From: Hymenobacter nivis
GTDB taxonomy: Bacteria > Bacteroidota > Bacteroidia > Cytophagales > Hymenobacteraceae
Assembly: GCF_003149515.1 (NCBI RefSeq)
Contig: NZ_CP029145.1
Coordinates: 2,666,001 to 2,730,000 of the forward strand
DNA: 64,000 bases
Direction of reading: 5' to 3'
In this document: piece after piece, positions 35,839-43,860 of the stretch
Layout: every line of letters begins with the position of its first letter
How positions within the stretch are numbered: position 1 is the stretch's first letter
Made by a program: the position numbers and the translations under genes
Notes under the pieces: generated by a model
Database searches by the model: none
What the model was told of the DNA's origin: nothing
The model's input: only the letters and a program-made list of their open reading frames with translations

Positions 35839-36812
35839 GGCGTGCTCCGCGCTTTGCCTTTGCGCGCGGTGCGCGTGCGGTAGCAATCAGCTGGCTGACG
35901 CTGGTGGGGGCCCTGGCCCTGCTGGCGCCTATACTACCGCTGCCGTACCCACCCGCCCAGCCCGACTTAGCGCACTTCAGCCTCCCGCCTTTTACCGCTG
36001 GCAGCGCCCACTGGCTGGGCACCGACCCTTTGGGCCGCGACGTACTGACCGAACTGGTGTTTGGAGCCCGCACAGCGCTGGGCCTGAGCGTAGTGGCCAC
36101 CGTACTAGCTAACGCTTTGGGGGCACTGCTGGGCGGAGCCGCTGGCTTTTGGCGCAACCAACTGCGCTTGCCTCTCATCAGCAGTGCGGGTTTATTCGGG
36201 CTGCTGTGGTGGGCCCTGACGCTACCCGGGGCCGGGGCTGGCCTGGTGGTGGCGGCGGTAGGGCTAGCCGGCAGCTGGTGGGCATCGGCGCGCCGGGGGC
36301 CCTGGCTGCCGGTACCGCTCGATGCGGGAGTGCTGGGAGCCACGGCGCTGCTGGGGGCGGTGCCGCGGCTGGTGCTTGTGGTGGTGCTGGCCGGCAGCGT
36401 GGCGCTTTCGCCGGCGGGCTTACTCGGGGTGCTGGTGCTCACGTCGTGGGCGGGGCCCGCGCGGCTGGTGCGGGCCGAGATGCTGCGCGTTGGGGTCCAG
36501 CCGTTTGTGGCCGCCGCCAGGGCCCTGGGGCTACCACCGGGGCGCGTGTGGTGGCGGCACGCGTTGCCGGCCGCATGCTGGCCGCTGCGCACAGCCTTTC
36601 CACTCGGCTTGGCAGGCCTGCTAGGGCTGGAAAGCACGCTCTCGTTTCTGGGCATTGGCTTACCGCCGGAAGTGCCCAGCTGGGGCCAGTTGCTCAACAC
36701 CGCTCGCCTCGAACCCACGGCGTGGTGGCTGGTGGCCGGGCCAGGTGGCCTCTTGCTGCTCACCATCCTGGCCCTTCAGGCCCTTAGCAGCCCTTCGGCA
36801 CTGGGCAAATGA
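35835..36812 (+). CDS. Peptide-type ABC transporter permease (DppC-like)
   Basis: This 325-residue partner permease has a DppC-like N-terminus with TM (LTLVGALALLAPILPLPY). The periplasmic motif HWLGTDPLGRDVLTELVFGA is the family signature. The coupling loop is FVAAARALGLPPGRVWWRHA, followed by the conserved LGLESTLSFLGIGLPPEVPS. It overlaps the upstream permease by four bases. It is the last gene of the unit and no ATPase follows, so the pair must rely on an ATPase encoded elsewhere. Confidence 0.9.
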   Translation: MRRAPRFAFARGARAVAISWLTLVGALALLAPILPLPYPPAQPDLAHFSLPPFTAGSAHWLGTDPLGRDVLTELVFGARTALGLSVVATVLANALGALLGGAAGFWRNQLRLPLISSAGLFGLLWWALTLPGAGAGLVVAAVGLAGSWWASARRGPWLPVPLDAGVLGATALLGAVPRLVLVVVLAGSVALSPAGLLGVLVLTSWAGPARLVRAEMLRVGVQPFVAAARALGLPPGRVWWRHALPAACWPLRTAFPLGLAGLLGLESTLSFLGIGLPPEVPSWGQLLNTARLEPTAWWLVAGPGGLLLLTILALQALSSPSALGK

Positions 36813-36875
36813 GTTTTGTTTCCCTTAAGCAATGTCACACTGGAGTGTTTTTTTGCAAGCGAAGGACTCAGCCGG

Positions 36876-36954
36876 GTGGTTCTAAATAGGTATTTTACCA
36901 CTATTTATGGCGTATTTATTGAATAAAAGCGGCGTTTTCAATATTTAGAGCCAC
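36876..36954. repeat. 79-bp inverted-repeat segment
   Basis: GTGGTTCTAAATA and TATTTAGAGCCAC are inverted repeats (one mismatch) around an AT-rich centre. The ends faintly resemble the GGTGGTCCAAA MITE ends. It lies in the 294-base spacer (36813-37106) after the permeases, which otherwise shows no gene. Confidence 0.35.
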
Positions 36955-37106
36955 TCTTTATTTCAGTATTTTCTATTTTTTTTAATAATGTTTTTTGCGC
37001 CCGGTGATGTCACAATTACTTGCAAAGTGTCTTAGGGCAGGGACGGGCAGGGTCGGTAATATTGTATATTCTTAGTGAATATCCAATCTCTCAAGTGCCT
37101 CTGCTG

Positions 37107-37367
37107 ATGTGTCCGACTATTACCATGGCGTCTATTTTTGATCTGTACCAACCCACGCCCCCGCCCACGCCCTGGACGCGGCCCTACGCAAACGCTCGCC
37201 GCGCCGCCGCGCCAGCCCCCGATTTCTTGACCCCCGACGGCCACCTCATCCCGCGCGCCATCGGCGAGGCTGCCCTGCGCGATTCCAAAGCTATCCTCAT
37301 CGGCGACTTGCTGGTGCTGGGCATCCCCGACCTGGGGGCCAGCGTGGGCAGCCACAGCAGCTGGTAG
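37107..37367 (+). CDS. Small protein of unknown function (80-86 aa)
   Basis: The reading frame opens at ATG 37107 (MCPTITMASIFDL) or at ATG 37125 (MASIFDLYQPTPPPTPWTRP). It continues through a Pro-rich part, then PDGHLIPRAIGEAALRDSKA and ILIGDLLVLGIPDLG, and ends GASVGSHSSW. No signal peptide or known family is seen. It stands alone between the peptide permease genes and a strong bidirectional terminator, in a setting like that of small secreted or precursor peptides. Whether it is expressed cannot be judged from sequence. Confidence 0.55.
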   Translation: MCPTITMASIFDLYQPTPPPTPWTRPYANARRAAAPAPDFLTPDGHLIPRAIGEAALRDSKAILIGDLLVLGIPDLGASVGSHSSW

Positions 37368-37459
37368 CCCCCGCGGTTGCGGCCGGGCTCCGTTGGGGGT
37401 CGCCGCAGCCCGCCACTTGCCTTTATTTACTATTACGTTTCTAATCCTAATTATAGCCC

Positions 37460-37499
37460 ACGCAAACGGCCTGCCCTTTCCCGGGCGGGCCGTTTGCGT
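37460..37499. terminator. Strong bidirectional terminator
   Basis: ACGCAAACGGCCTGCCC and GGGCGGGCCGTTTGCGT form a near-perfect 17-base stem between the small-protein gene and the converging SDR gene. T-rich tracts are short, so the orientation is uncertain. Confidence 0.7.
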
Positions 37500-37520
37500 A
37501 AAGGGCAACCCGCCGGGGCC

Positions 37521-38417
37521 CTACTGGGCCGCTACTAAGGCAATGCCCTCCTCGAAGGTACGGGGGCGGTAACCCAACTCGCGCTGCGCCTTGCCGATGA
37601 GCAGGCCCGTGCGGGCCGGCCGCCGGGCCGGCTGCGAAAACGTACTGGCGTCGACCCGCTCAATCAGGCTTTTATCGAGGGCAAAGTAATTGGCCACGCG
37701 CAGGGCCATGGCGTAGGGCGTCAGCATTTCATCGCCACAGATGTTGTAGATGCCCACCCCGCTGTGCTGGGCCAGCAGCCAGCAGCCTTGGGCCAAGTCT
37801 TCGGCCAGCGTGGGTGTGCGCCACTGGTCGTCGACTACCTTGATGGCTTTGCCAGCGCGTAGCGAATCGCGCACCCACAGCACGATGTTGGTGCGGCCGC
37901 CGCCGCGCAGCACCCCGTACACGAGCACGGTGCGGGCAATGGCCCAGCGCAGGCCCACCGTGCCCTGCACCGCATTCTCAGCGGCCAGCTTGCTGGCCCC
38001 GTAGTGGCTGATGGGCGCGGGCACAGCGTCTTCGGCAAGGGGCCCCACGCTGCCGTCGAAAATAAAATCGGTGCTGAGGTGCGTGAGGTGGACGCCTTGG
38101 GCAGCGCAAACGGCGGCGAGGTGCGCCGTGGCCACTACGTTTTGCTGCCAGCAAGCGGCCTGGTTCAGCTCGCACTCGTCCACGTTAGTCATAGCCGCGG
38201 TGTGAATGACGTGGGTGGGCTGCTCTTGGGCCAGCACGCGCTGCACCTGGCCGGCGTCCGTTACGTCGAGGACCACGAAGCACAGGTTGGGGTACCATTC
38301 GGCCAGGCGGTTGGGGCCCCGGCCGGTAGCTACCAGCGCCAGACACGGCTGCGCGTGCAGCAGTGCCACCAGCTTTTGGCCCAGCAGACCGTTGGCGCCG
38401 GTAAGGAGAATTTTCAT
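37521..38417 (-). CDS. RmlD-type sugar nucleotide reductase / SDR
   Basis: This 298-residue extended SDR is closest in pattern to dTDP-4-dehydrorhamnose reductase (RmlD). It has the Rossmann motif TGANGLLGQKL, HTAAMTNVDECELN, STDFIFDG and the catalytic YGASK. RmlD makes dTDP-rhamnose, but relatives act on other nucleotide sugars. No rmlABC genes are nearby, so the substrate remains open. It is preceded by an AT-rich spacer with short TTAACAGTTA repeats and ends before a strong hairpin. Confidence 0.8.
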   Translation of the reverse strand: MKILLTGANGLLGQKLVALLHAQPCLALVATGRGPNRLAEWYPNLCFVVLDVTDAGQVQRVLAQEQPTHVIHTAAMTNVDECELNQAACWQQNVVATAHLAAVCAAQGVHLTHLSTDFIFDGSVGPLAEDAVPAPISHYGASKLAAENAVQGTVGLRWAIARTVLVYGVLRGGGRTNIVLWVRDSLRAGKAIKVVDDQWRTPTLAEDLAQGCWLLAQHSGVGIYNICGDEMLTPYAMALRVANYFALDKSLIERVDASTFSQPARRPARTGLLIGKAQRELGYRPRTFEEGIALVAAQ

Positions 38418-38546
38418 CGTTTAACAGTTACCATTTATCATTTAACAAAGAGCATTTGGCCTTCAGCCAGGCACTCTTATTACGCCAACAGCTACGCTGC
38501 AACGAGAGCAATTTGGTACGCGCTGATAAATAGCAATTAATAAATA

Positions 38547-39197
38547 TTAAATGTATTGATAGCCATAGAGCCTGGTGATTTTTTTCTTCCGTAAGTGCTC
38601 CACTTTCATCGTCATGGGCACGTTGATGAGGGGCCGGTCGCGGTTGTCTTTCGGTACTTTAGCGATTTTATCCACCACGTCGAGGCCCTGAATGACCTGG
38701 CCAAACACCGTGTACTGGCCGTTGAGGCGGGGGGTGCCGGCGTGGTTTTCAACCAGGTAAAACTGCGAGTTGCTACTGGGCGTGCCAGCGGGGCCGCCCG
38801 TGCGGGCGGCGGCCAGGGCCCCGTACACGTGTGGGTGGCCGGGACCCAATTCGGCGGGCACGGTGGGGGCCCCGGGGATGCCCTGGCCATCGTTGCTGGG
38901 GTCGTCGTCCTTCGAGTTGGCATCGCCGCCCTGAATCATGAAGCCGTCGATGACGCGGTGAAACGTGGTGCCGTTGTAGAAGCCTTTGCGGGCTTTTTGC
39001 AGGAAATTGGCCCGGTGCAGCGGCGTGTCCTGGAACAGCAGCAGCCGGATGGTGCCCTCGGGCGTGGTGATAGTCACCACATCGTCTTTGCCGCCCTTGC
39101 GGGGGCCCTTGGCCAGCGGCGCGGCGGCTTGTGCGGCCGGGGCCAGCAGTAGCAGCGCCACCAGCCACCGCCCAGCCCGGGAAAAAGAGAAAGTCAT
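38547..39197 (-). CDS. Exported cyclophilin-type peptidyl-prolyl isomerase
   Basis: This 216-residue protein has a signal peptide (WLVALLLLAPAAQAAAPLA) and a cyclophilin domain, and should catalyse proline cis-trans isomerisation in the periplasm. Active-site segments are FHRVIDGFMIQGGD, the substrate-contact NSQFYLV and TVFGQVIQGLDVVDKIAKV. An insertion rich in Asp/Asn follows GGDANSKDDDPSNDGQG, as in many bacterial forms. It lies downstream of hemC on the same strand with a 60-base gap. Confidence 0.93.
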   Translation of the reverse strand: MTFSFSRAGRWLVALLLLAPAAQAAAPLAKGPRKGGKDDVVTITTPEGTIRLLLFQDTPLHRANFLQKARKGFYNGTTFHRVIDGFMIQGGDANSKDDDPSNDGQGIPGAPTVPAELGPGHPHVYGALAAARTGGPAGTPSSNSQFYLVENHAGTPRLNGQYTVFGQVIQGLDVVDKIAKVPKDNRDRPLINVPMTMKVEHLRKKKITRLYGYQYI

Positions 39198-39257
39198 AAA
39201 CCAGTCAATGAGCCATTTAACGTCGCGGCGTTCGCAAAATTATGCCGCCCGGAGCCC

Positions 39258-40187
39258 TCAGCCGCGGTGCTCGCGGATGCTGGCCAGGATTTCGCGGCCG
39301 CCGCGACCCAGCACCGAATCGGCCACGGATGTGCCCAGCCGGTGGGCGTCGGCAGCGGGGGCGGTTTGGATATCGTCCACGTATTCCTCGCCGCTCAGGC
39401 TGATGATGCCGGCGTGCAAGTGCAGGCCCCCCGCCGCGTTGAACGTGGCCAGGGCAAACGACGGAATGCTGCACCCGCCCTCCATTGTGTGCAAAAAAGC
39501 GCGCTCGGCCCGCAGGCAGGCGTGGGTGGCGGGGTGGTCGAGGGCGGCCTTAATGTGGCTTTTCAGGTCCTCGTCTAGGGCCCCGGCGCACTCCACGGCG
39601 ATGCTGCCCTGGCCGGTGGCGGGCACAAACCGGGTTTCGGGCAGCGTGTGGCGCACCAAGTGCTCGTAGCCCATGCGGTGCACGCCGGCGTAGGCCAGCA
39701 CCAAACCGTCATACTGGCCTTCTTCGAGCTTGCGCAGGCGGGTTTGGAGGTTGCCGCGGGCCTCGGCCGTGGTGGCTTCGGGGTAGAAGCGGCGCAGCTG
39801 GGCCTTGCGGCGCGTGCTGCTGGTACCCAGCACAATACCCGGCTTATCAAGCACAAAACGCTCGTTAAAACTCAGCACCACATCGTTAACTTTCTCACGC
39901 TCTAAAAAAGCCAGCAGCTCCAGGTCGTCGGGGATGCGGCTTTGCACATCCTTGGCCGAGTGTACGGCCAAGTGGGTTTCACCGCGGCGCAGGCTTTCCT
40001 CCAGCTCTTCGGTGAACACGCCCTTGGCGCCGATTTTGGCCAGCGAGCGGTCCAGCACCTGGTCGCCGATGGTGGTCATGGGCACAATTTCGGACGGCAG
40101 GCCGGCTTGGTTGAGCAGGTAAGCTACGCGCTCGGCCTGCCAAAGGGCCAGGCGGCTGCTGCGGGTGGCGAGGCGAATGGGGTTCAT
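39258..40187 (-). CDS. hemC: Hydroxymethylbilane synthase
   Basis: This 309-residue cytosolic enzyme of heme synthesis polymerises four porphobilinogens. The N-terminus IRLATRSSRLALWQAERVAY, the catalytic Asp in HSAKDVQSRIPDDL and GTSSTRRKAQLRRFYP are all standard. The cofactor-bearing Cys is in MEGGCSIPSFALATF. Other heme-synthesis genes are not in the window. It is followed by the PPIase gene and preceded by holB on the same strand. Confidence 0.96.
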   Translation of the reverse strand: MNPIRLATRSSRLALWQAERVAYLLNQAGLPSEIVPMTTIGDQVLDRSLAKIGAKGVFTEELEESLRRGETHLAVHSAKDVQSRIPDDLELLAFLEREKVNDVVLSFNERFVLDKPGIVLGTSSTRRKAQLRRFYPEATTAEARGNLQTRLRKLEEGQYDGLVLAYAGVHRMGYEHLVRHTLPETRFVPATGQGSIAVECAGALDEDLKSHIKAALDHPATHACLRAERAFLHTMEGGCSIPSFALATFNAAGGLHLHAGIISLSGEEYVDDIQTAPAADAHRLGTSVADSVLGRGGREILASIREHRG

Positions 40188-40253
40188 TTAACAAGTATCA
40201 TTTAGTAGTTAACAACTCCGCTGGGGCCCCTAAGCGGCGCGCACCTGGGGCCC

Positions 40254-41393
40254 CTAAGCGGCGTGGAGCTGGCCGCCGAGCCGCAACGAGCTGTCAACGA
40301 ACACCATGCGCGGGTTGGCATTGCGCTCGATGTGGTAGTGGGCGTCGGTTAGCTCCTTGGTTAACGCGTCGGCGTTGCGCGGGGTCACAAATTTGGCGAA
40401 GCTGGCCACAAACTGCTCTTCCTCAGCCGGCAGGTGGGGCATCAGCCGCGGGTCGATGCCAAAGAGCAGCACCTTGCGCACCAGCACCAGGGCGTAGGCC
40501 AGCAGCTCCTTCTGGTTCTCGCGGCCCTGCTTTTGGAAGGCTTCGCTCTGCTTGAGAATCTCGGCGCCCTTGGTGTTGTAGTTGAAGCACAGGCGCATCC
40601 AATCGCGGAAAAACGCGAAGTAGTCGTGGTCGGCGCTCTGGTCTTTGGAGGCGATAGCGGCCCCCAGGCTGCCTTCGGCCAGCTGCGCCACCTGGCGGGC
40701 CTTGGCCTCGGGCACGTGGTAGTGCGCGTGCAGGTAATCGGCAATATCGGCCTCGGCGAAGGGGCGCACGGCCACGGGCTGCACCCGGCTGAGGATGGTG
40801 GGCAGCAGCCGCTCGGGCGCGTGGCTCACGAGCAAGAACACGGTGGCGGGCGGCGGCTCCTCCAGCAGCTTCAGCACGGCGTTGGCCGTGGCGGGGTGCA
40901 TCAGTTCGGGCAGCCAGAGGATAACAATTTTGAACCTAGCCTCGAAAGCCTTGAGGCTCACCAGCTTCAGCAGCTGGCCGGCTTCCTCCTTAGAAATGCT
41001 GCCCTGCTTATTCTCGGCCCCGATGTGCTGCATCCAGTCGTTGAAGCCTTGGTAGGGGTTGTCGCGCACGAAGCTGCGCCATTCGGCCATGAATTTGCTA
41101 CTCAGCGCGTCCTTCGGCACCGCTTTGGTAGTGGTTACCGGCACGATGAAGTTGAGGTCGGGGTGTACCAACTTGGCAATTTTGGTGCAGGCCGGGCAGT
41201 GGCCGCAGCTGTCGTCGGCGTCGGGGCCCCGCTCTTCGCAGTTCAGGTACTGGGCGTAGGCGAGGGCCAGGGCCAGCCCCGCGCCACCCTCGCTGCTGCG
41301 AAACAGTTGCGCGTGCGCCACGTGCTCCCGCCGCACCGATTGGCGCAGCAGCTGCTTGACGGCGAGCTGGTTGGGAATTTGGGTGAACGTCAT
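40254..41393 (-). CDS. holB: DNA polymerase III delta-prime subunit
   Basis: This 379-residue clamp-loader subunit has a zinc module (NCEERGPDADDSCGHCPAC), the sensor-region VILWLPELMHPATANAVLKL and LLEEPPPATVFLLVSHAPER. The Walker A region is degenerate (SSEGGAGLALALA), as is usual for delta prime, which does not need ATP hydrolysis. It loads the sliding clamp with delta and tau. Its ATG shares one base with the stop of the upstream unknown gene (TAATG), suggesting coupled translation. Confidence 0.92.
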   Translation of the reverse strand: MTFTQIPNQLAVKQLLRQSVRREHVAHAQLFRSSEGGAGLALALAYAQYLNCEERGPDADDSCGHCPACTKIAKLVHPDLNFIVPVTTTKAVPKDALSSKFMAEWRSFVRDNPYQGFNDWMQHIGAENKQGSISKEEAGQLLKLVSLKAFEARFKIVILWLPELMHPATANAVLKLLEEPPPATVFLLVSHAPERLLPTILSRVQPVAVRPFAEADIADYLHAHYHVPEAKARQVAQLAEGSLGAAIASKDQSADHDYFAFFRDWMRLCFNYNTKGAEILKQSEAFQKQGRENQKELLAYALVLVRKVLLFGIDPRLMPHLPAEEEQFVASFAKFVTPRNADALTKELTDAHYHIERNANPRMVFVDSSLRLGGQLHAA

Positions 41394-41824
41394 TATTCAG
41401 GCAGCAAGTCTAAGCGCCAAGTTTTATCCGGCCGAATTTCGCGCCAATCCCAACACGTACTGAAGAACTCATCATGCAAAAATTCTCGATACTCTTCATC
41501 GTTTTTTGGTTCGTCAACTAACATGACTGGGCTCCATCCCCCCTGTTTCGGGTCTGTCGTTCCGTCAATATGATTAAATAAGTCGAAGACTACACCAGCT
41601 GCGCAATCAGCCAACACTTTGCGGAGAGCTGAATGCATGGCCGGGTTATTTTGAAGTAGCTGGAGAGCTTCAGTTTCTTCAGCAGTAAACCCACCGTTGG
41701 GTGGATAAACAGGCACTATGCTTTCGCCTTGCAACAGACTATCAGCATGATAAGCAGCATATTCTTCGATTGACTGATTAATGGCAACAAGAAAAGTGTG
41801 CCGGTTAATTTCAGAAAGCTGCAT
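41393..41824 (-). CDS. Unknown acidic 143-aa protein coupled to holB
   Basis: I do not recognise the family. The 143-residue protein is acidic, soluble and lacks a signal peptide. Visible segments are MQLSEINRHTFLVAINQSIE, EETEALQLLQNNPAMHSALR with KVLADCAAGVVFDLFNHIDG, and CWDWREIRPDKTWRLDL. The GVVFDLFNHIDGT part resembles the style of small immunity-type or phage-like proteins, but this is only an impression. It is less GC-rich than holB. Its stop overlaps the holB start by one base. The start ATG is 30 bases from a perfect palindromic repeat. Confidence 0.7.
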   Translation of the reverse strand: MQLSEINRHTFLVAINQSIEEYAAYHADSLLQGESIVPVYPPNGGFTAEETEALQLLQNNPAMHSALRKVLADCAAGVVFDLFNHIDGTTDPKQGGWSPVMLVDEPKNDEEYREFLHDEFFSTCWDWREIRPDKTWRLDLLPE

Positions 41825-41853
41825 ACTTAGAGGGTGTTTGAGTTAATAAAAAC

Positions 41854-41943
41854 GGTCATGCTGAACGCAGTGAAGCATCTCTCCTGCTTCGTCGAACAGC
41901 TTATACGAATCAGGAGAGATGCTTCACTGCGTTCAGCATGACC
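41854..41943. repeat. Perfect 33-bp inverted repeat of the GTCATGCTGA family
   Basis: The 33-base arms at 41854-41886 and 41911-41943 (starting GGTCATGCTGAACGCAGTGA) are exact complements around a 24-base centre. It fills the spacer between the GlmU-like gene and the gene before holB. It may act as an RNA hairpin or be a REP-type mobile repeat. Confidence 0.85.
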
Positions 41944-41978
41944 GCCGAAAAGATATTATAGTTAACTCAAACTGCTTC

Positions 41979-43190
41979 TTAGGCTTTTTCTTTATCCCAT
42001 ACCCGGTCCTCGGCTGTGGCCTTGAACACGACTTCCATAATTCCCGCTTCTACCACGTCGTAGGGCAGGCCCCGGCGGCCCATCACCCGCTCGGCTACTT
42101 CGTTCACTTTGGGTAGCTTGAAGGTTTCGAAGCCCGCCGGGCCACCCCAGCTGAAGCTCGGGATGAACTGCCGCGGGAAGCCAGCCCCGAAAATATTGGC
42201 CCCCACGCCAACCACCGTGCCGGTGTTGAACATGGTATTGATGCCGCACTTGCTGTGGTCGCCCATCATCAGGCCGCAGAAGGTTTGGCCAGTATCCACG
42301 AAGCGGTGGGCGGCGTGGCTCCACACCTTCACCGGGGCGTAGTTGTTCTTGAGGTTGCTGGTGTTGGTGTCGGCGCCCAGGTTGCACCACTCGCCGATGA
42401 CGGAGTTGCCGAGGTAGCCCTCGTGGCCTTTGTTGCTGTAGCCCAGCAAGATGCTGTTGGCCACCTCGCCGCCTACCTTGCAGTAGGGCCCCACGGTGTT
42501 GTCGCCGCGCAGCTTGGCGCCGGTATTGATGTGCGACCCTTCGCCCAGCGCCAGGGGCCCCCTAAGGATGGCGCCTTCGTGCACCTGCGAATTCTTGCCT
42601 AAGTAAATTGGCCCGTTTTCGGCGTTGAGGATGGCGGCGCGAATTACCACGCCTTCCTCAATAAAGATGTTTTCTGGGGCGTACACGATGGTGTGCGCGT
42701 CGCCGACAGGCTGCGAGGTGCGGCCGCGGGTGAGCAGCGCGAAGTCGCGCCGAATCTCGGCGCCGTTATGCAGAAACAGGTGCCAGGGCCGCGAAATCAC
42801 CGTTACGGGCTCGGCCACCTGCCGGGCGTCGGGCAGGCCGTCCTGCACCAGCTCGGCCACGAGCGTGGCGTCGGCCAGGTGGGCGGCCACCAGCACCTCG
42901 TCGCAGTACAGGGCCTGGCCGGGGCGCAGGGCCTGCACCTGCTTGATTAGCAAGTCATCGGGGCACACTGCTCCATTTATGACCAGCGCGGGCCCCTGCA
43001 CATCACCGGCCGGAAATTTGGCCTGCAAGTACGGCTGGGTGAGGTAGCCCACCGCCGGGACCCTCAGGCGGTGCTGCCACTTTTCGGCCAGCGTGAGGAT
43101 GCCGCAGCGCAGCGCTGCCACCGGCCGCGTGAAGGTGAAGGGCAGCAGGTGCGGCCGGATGGCCGGGTCGTCGAATAACAGAATGTGCAT
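41979..43190 (-). CDS. GlmU-family putative sugar nucleotidyltransferase
   Basis: This 403-residue protein is of the type annotated in Bacteroidota as a GlmU family protein. It starts MHILLFDDPAIRPHLLPFTF and TRPVAALRCGILTLAEKWQH, which replaces the standard pyrophosphorylase loop. The C-terminal half is a left-handed beta-helix with hexapeptide-type repeats (IYLGKNSQVHEGAILRGPLA, IGEWCNLGADTNTSNLKNNY). It may supply or acetylate a nucleotide sugar for the envelope; the activity is not established from sequence. L31 lies upstream on the same strand. Confidence 0.88.
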   Translation of the reverse strand: MHILLFDDPAIRPHLLPFTFTRPVAALRCGILTLAEKWQHRLRVPAVGYLTQPYLQAKFPAGDVQGPALVINGAVCPDDLLIKQVQALRPGQALYCDEVLVAAHLADATLVAELVQDGLPDARQVAEPVTVISRPWHLFLHNGAEIRRDFALLTRGRTSQPVGDAHTIVYAPENIFIEEGVVIRAAILNAENGPIYLGKNSQVHEGAILRGPLALGEGSHINTGAKLRGDNTVGPYCKVGGEVANSILLGYSNKGHEGYLGNSVIGEWCNLGADTNTSNLKNNYAPVKVWSHAAHRFVDTGQTFCGLMMGDHSKCGINTMFNTGTVVGVGANIFGAGFPRQFIPSFSWGGPAGFETFKLPKVNEVAERVMGRRGLPYDVVEAGIMEVVFKATAEDRVWDKEKA

Positions 43191-43280
43191 TTTTTTTTAA
43201 GCTGTTAGCCAATAGCTGTTAACTATTAGCTTCTTGTATAGCGGGGCAAATTTACAGTAGCACAACTGGCCAAGGGCCCA

Positions 43281-43316
43281 AAAAAAACTCCTTCCGGGGA
43301 TCCCGAAAGGAGTTTT
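43281..43316 (-). terminator. Intrinsic terminator after rpmE
   Basis: AAAAACTCCTTCCGGGGATC and CCCGAAAGGAGTTTT pair with minor mismatches. A and T runs flank the stem, 45 bases past the L31 stop. Flanking AT-rich micro-repeats (GCTAACAGCTAATAG type) lie on both sides. Confidence 0.85.
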
Positions 43317-43361
43317 CAAAAGCTAACAGCTAATAGCCAGAAGCTAACAGCTAAGCAAAAG

Positions 43362-43631
43362 CTATTCTTTGTTGGCGCTGCTCTGCTCTTTCTTGGCGTA
43401 GCGGCTGCGGAATTTCTCCACGCGGCCGGCCGTGTCGATGAACATGTTTTTGCCGGTGTAGAAGGGGTGCGAAGCGCTGCTAACTTCGATTTTCACCACC
43501 GGATACGTTTTGCCATCTTCCATCGTAATGGTTTCGGTTGGCTTCATCGTGGAGCGGGTGATGAACTTAAAATCCGAAGAGGTGTCCTGGAACACAACTT
43601 CCTGGTACTCGGGGTGCGTCTCTTTTTTCAT
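43362..43631 (-). CDS. rpmE: 50S ribosomal protein L31, type B
   Basis: This 89-residue protein is the type B form, which lacks the zinc-binding cysteines. It starts [20 protein letters not shown] and has [14 protein letters not shown], then [20 protein letters not shown] and [10 protein letters not shown]. Type B L31 bridges the ribosomal subunits in place of the zinc form. It is the only form visible here. An exact -7 element lies about 53 bases upstream. Confidence 0.97.
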   Translation of the reverse strand: MKKETHPEYQEVVFQDTSSDFKFITRSTMKPTETITMEDGKTYPVVKIEVSSASHPFYTGKNMFIDTAGRVEKFRSRYAKKEQSSANKE

Positions 43632-43683
43632 GTAGGAAGCCGGTTTAACCGGGTGAACCCGGCCGATTTTGCGGAAGGGACTG

Positions 43684-43691
43684 CAAAAGTA
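43684..43691 (-). promoter_or_regulatory. -7 promoter element of rpmE
   Basis: The minus strand reads TACTTTTG, an exact TAnnTTTG, about 53 bases before the L31 start codon at 43631. Confidence 0.65.
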
Positions 43692-43797
43692 CGGCTTCGC
43701 GCCGACTTAGCCAACGCCGCCCTGGTTTTTTTTCGGATAACCGCCGCCAGTGCAACGCTTTGGGCCCCGGCGGGCTCCTGCCAAGGAGCAGTATTTG

Positions 43798-43805
43798 TAC
43801 TTTTG
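43798..43805 (+). promoter_or_regulatory. -7 promoter element of the 141-aa protein gene
   Basis: TACTTTTG, an exact TAnnTTTG, lies 55 bases before ATG 43861. Confidence 0.6.
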
Positions 43806-43860
43806 AGATAATACCTACCACAAGCGCTGCCGTAATTTCCTTCCACGAATCGTTATTAGC

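Noticed and set aside
35540..36766. 408-codon open frame on the minus strand
   Set aside because: Antisense to the two permease genes, which have clear family motifs; the frame is Ser/Pro/Arg-rich shadow sequence.
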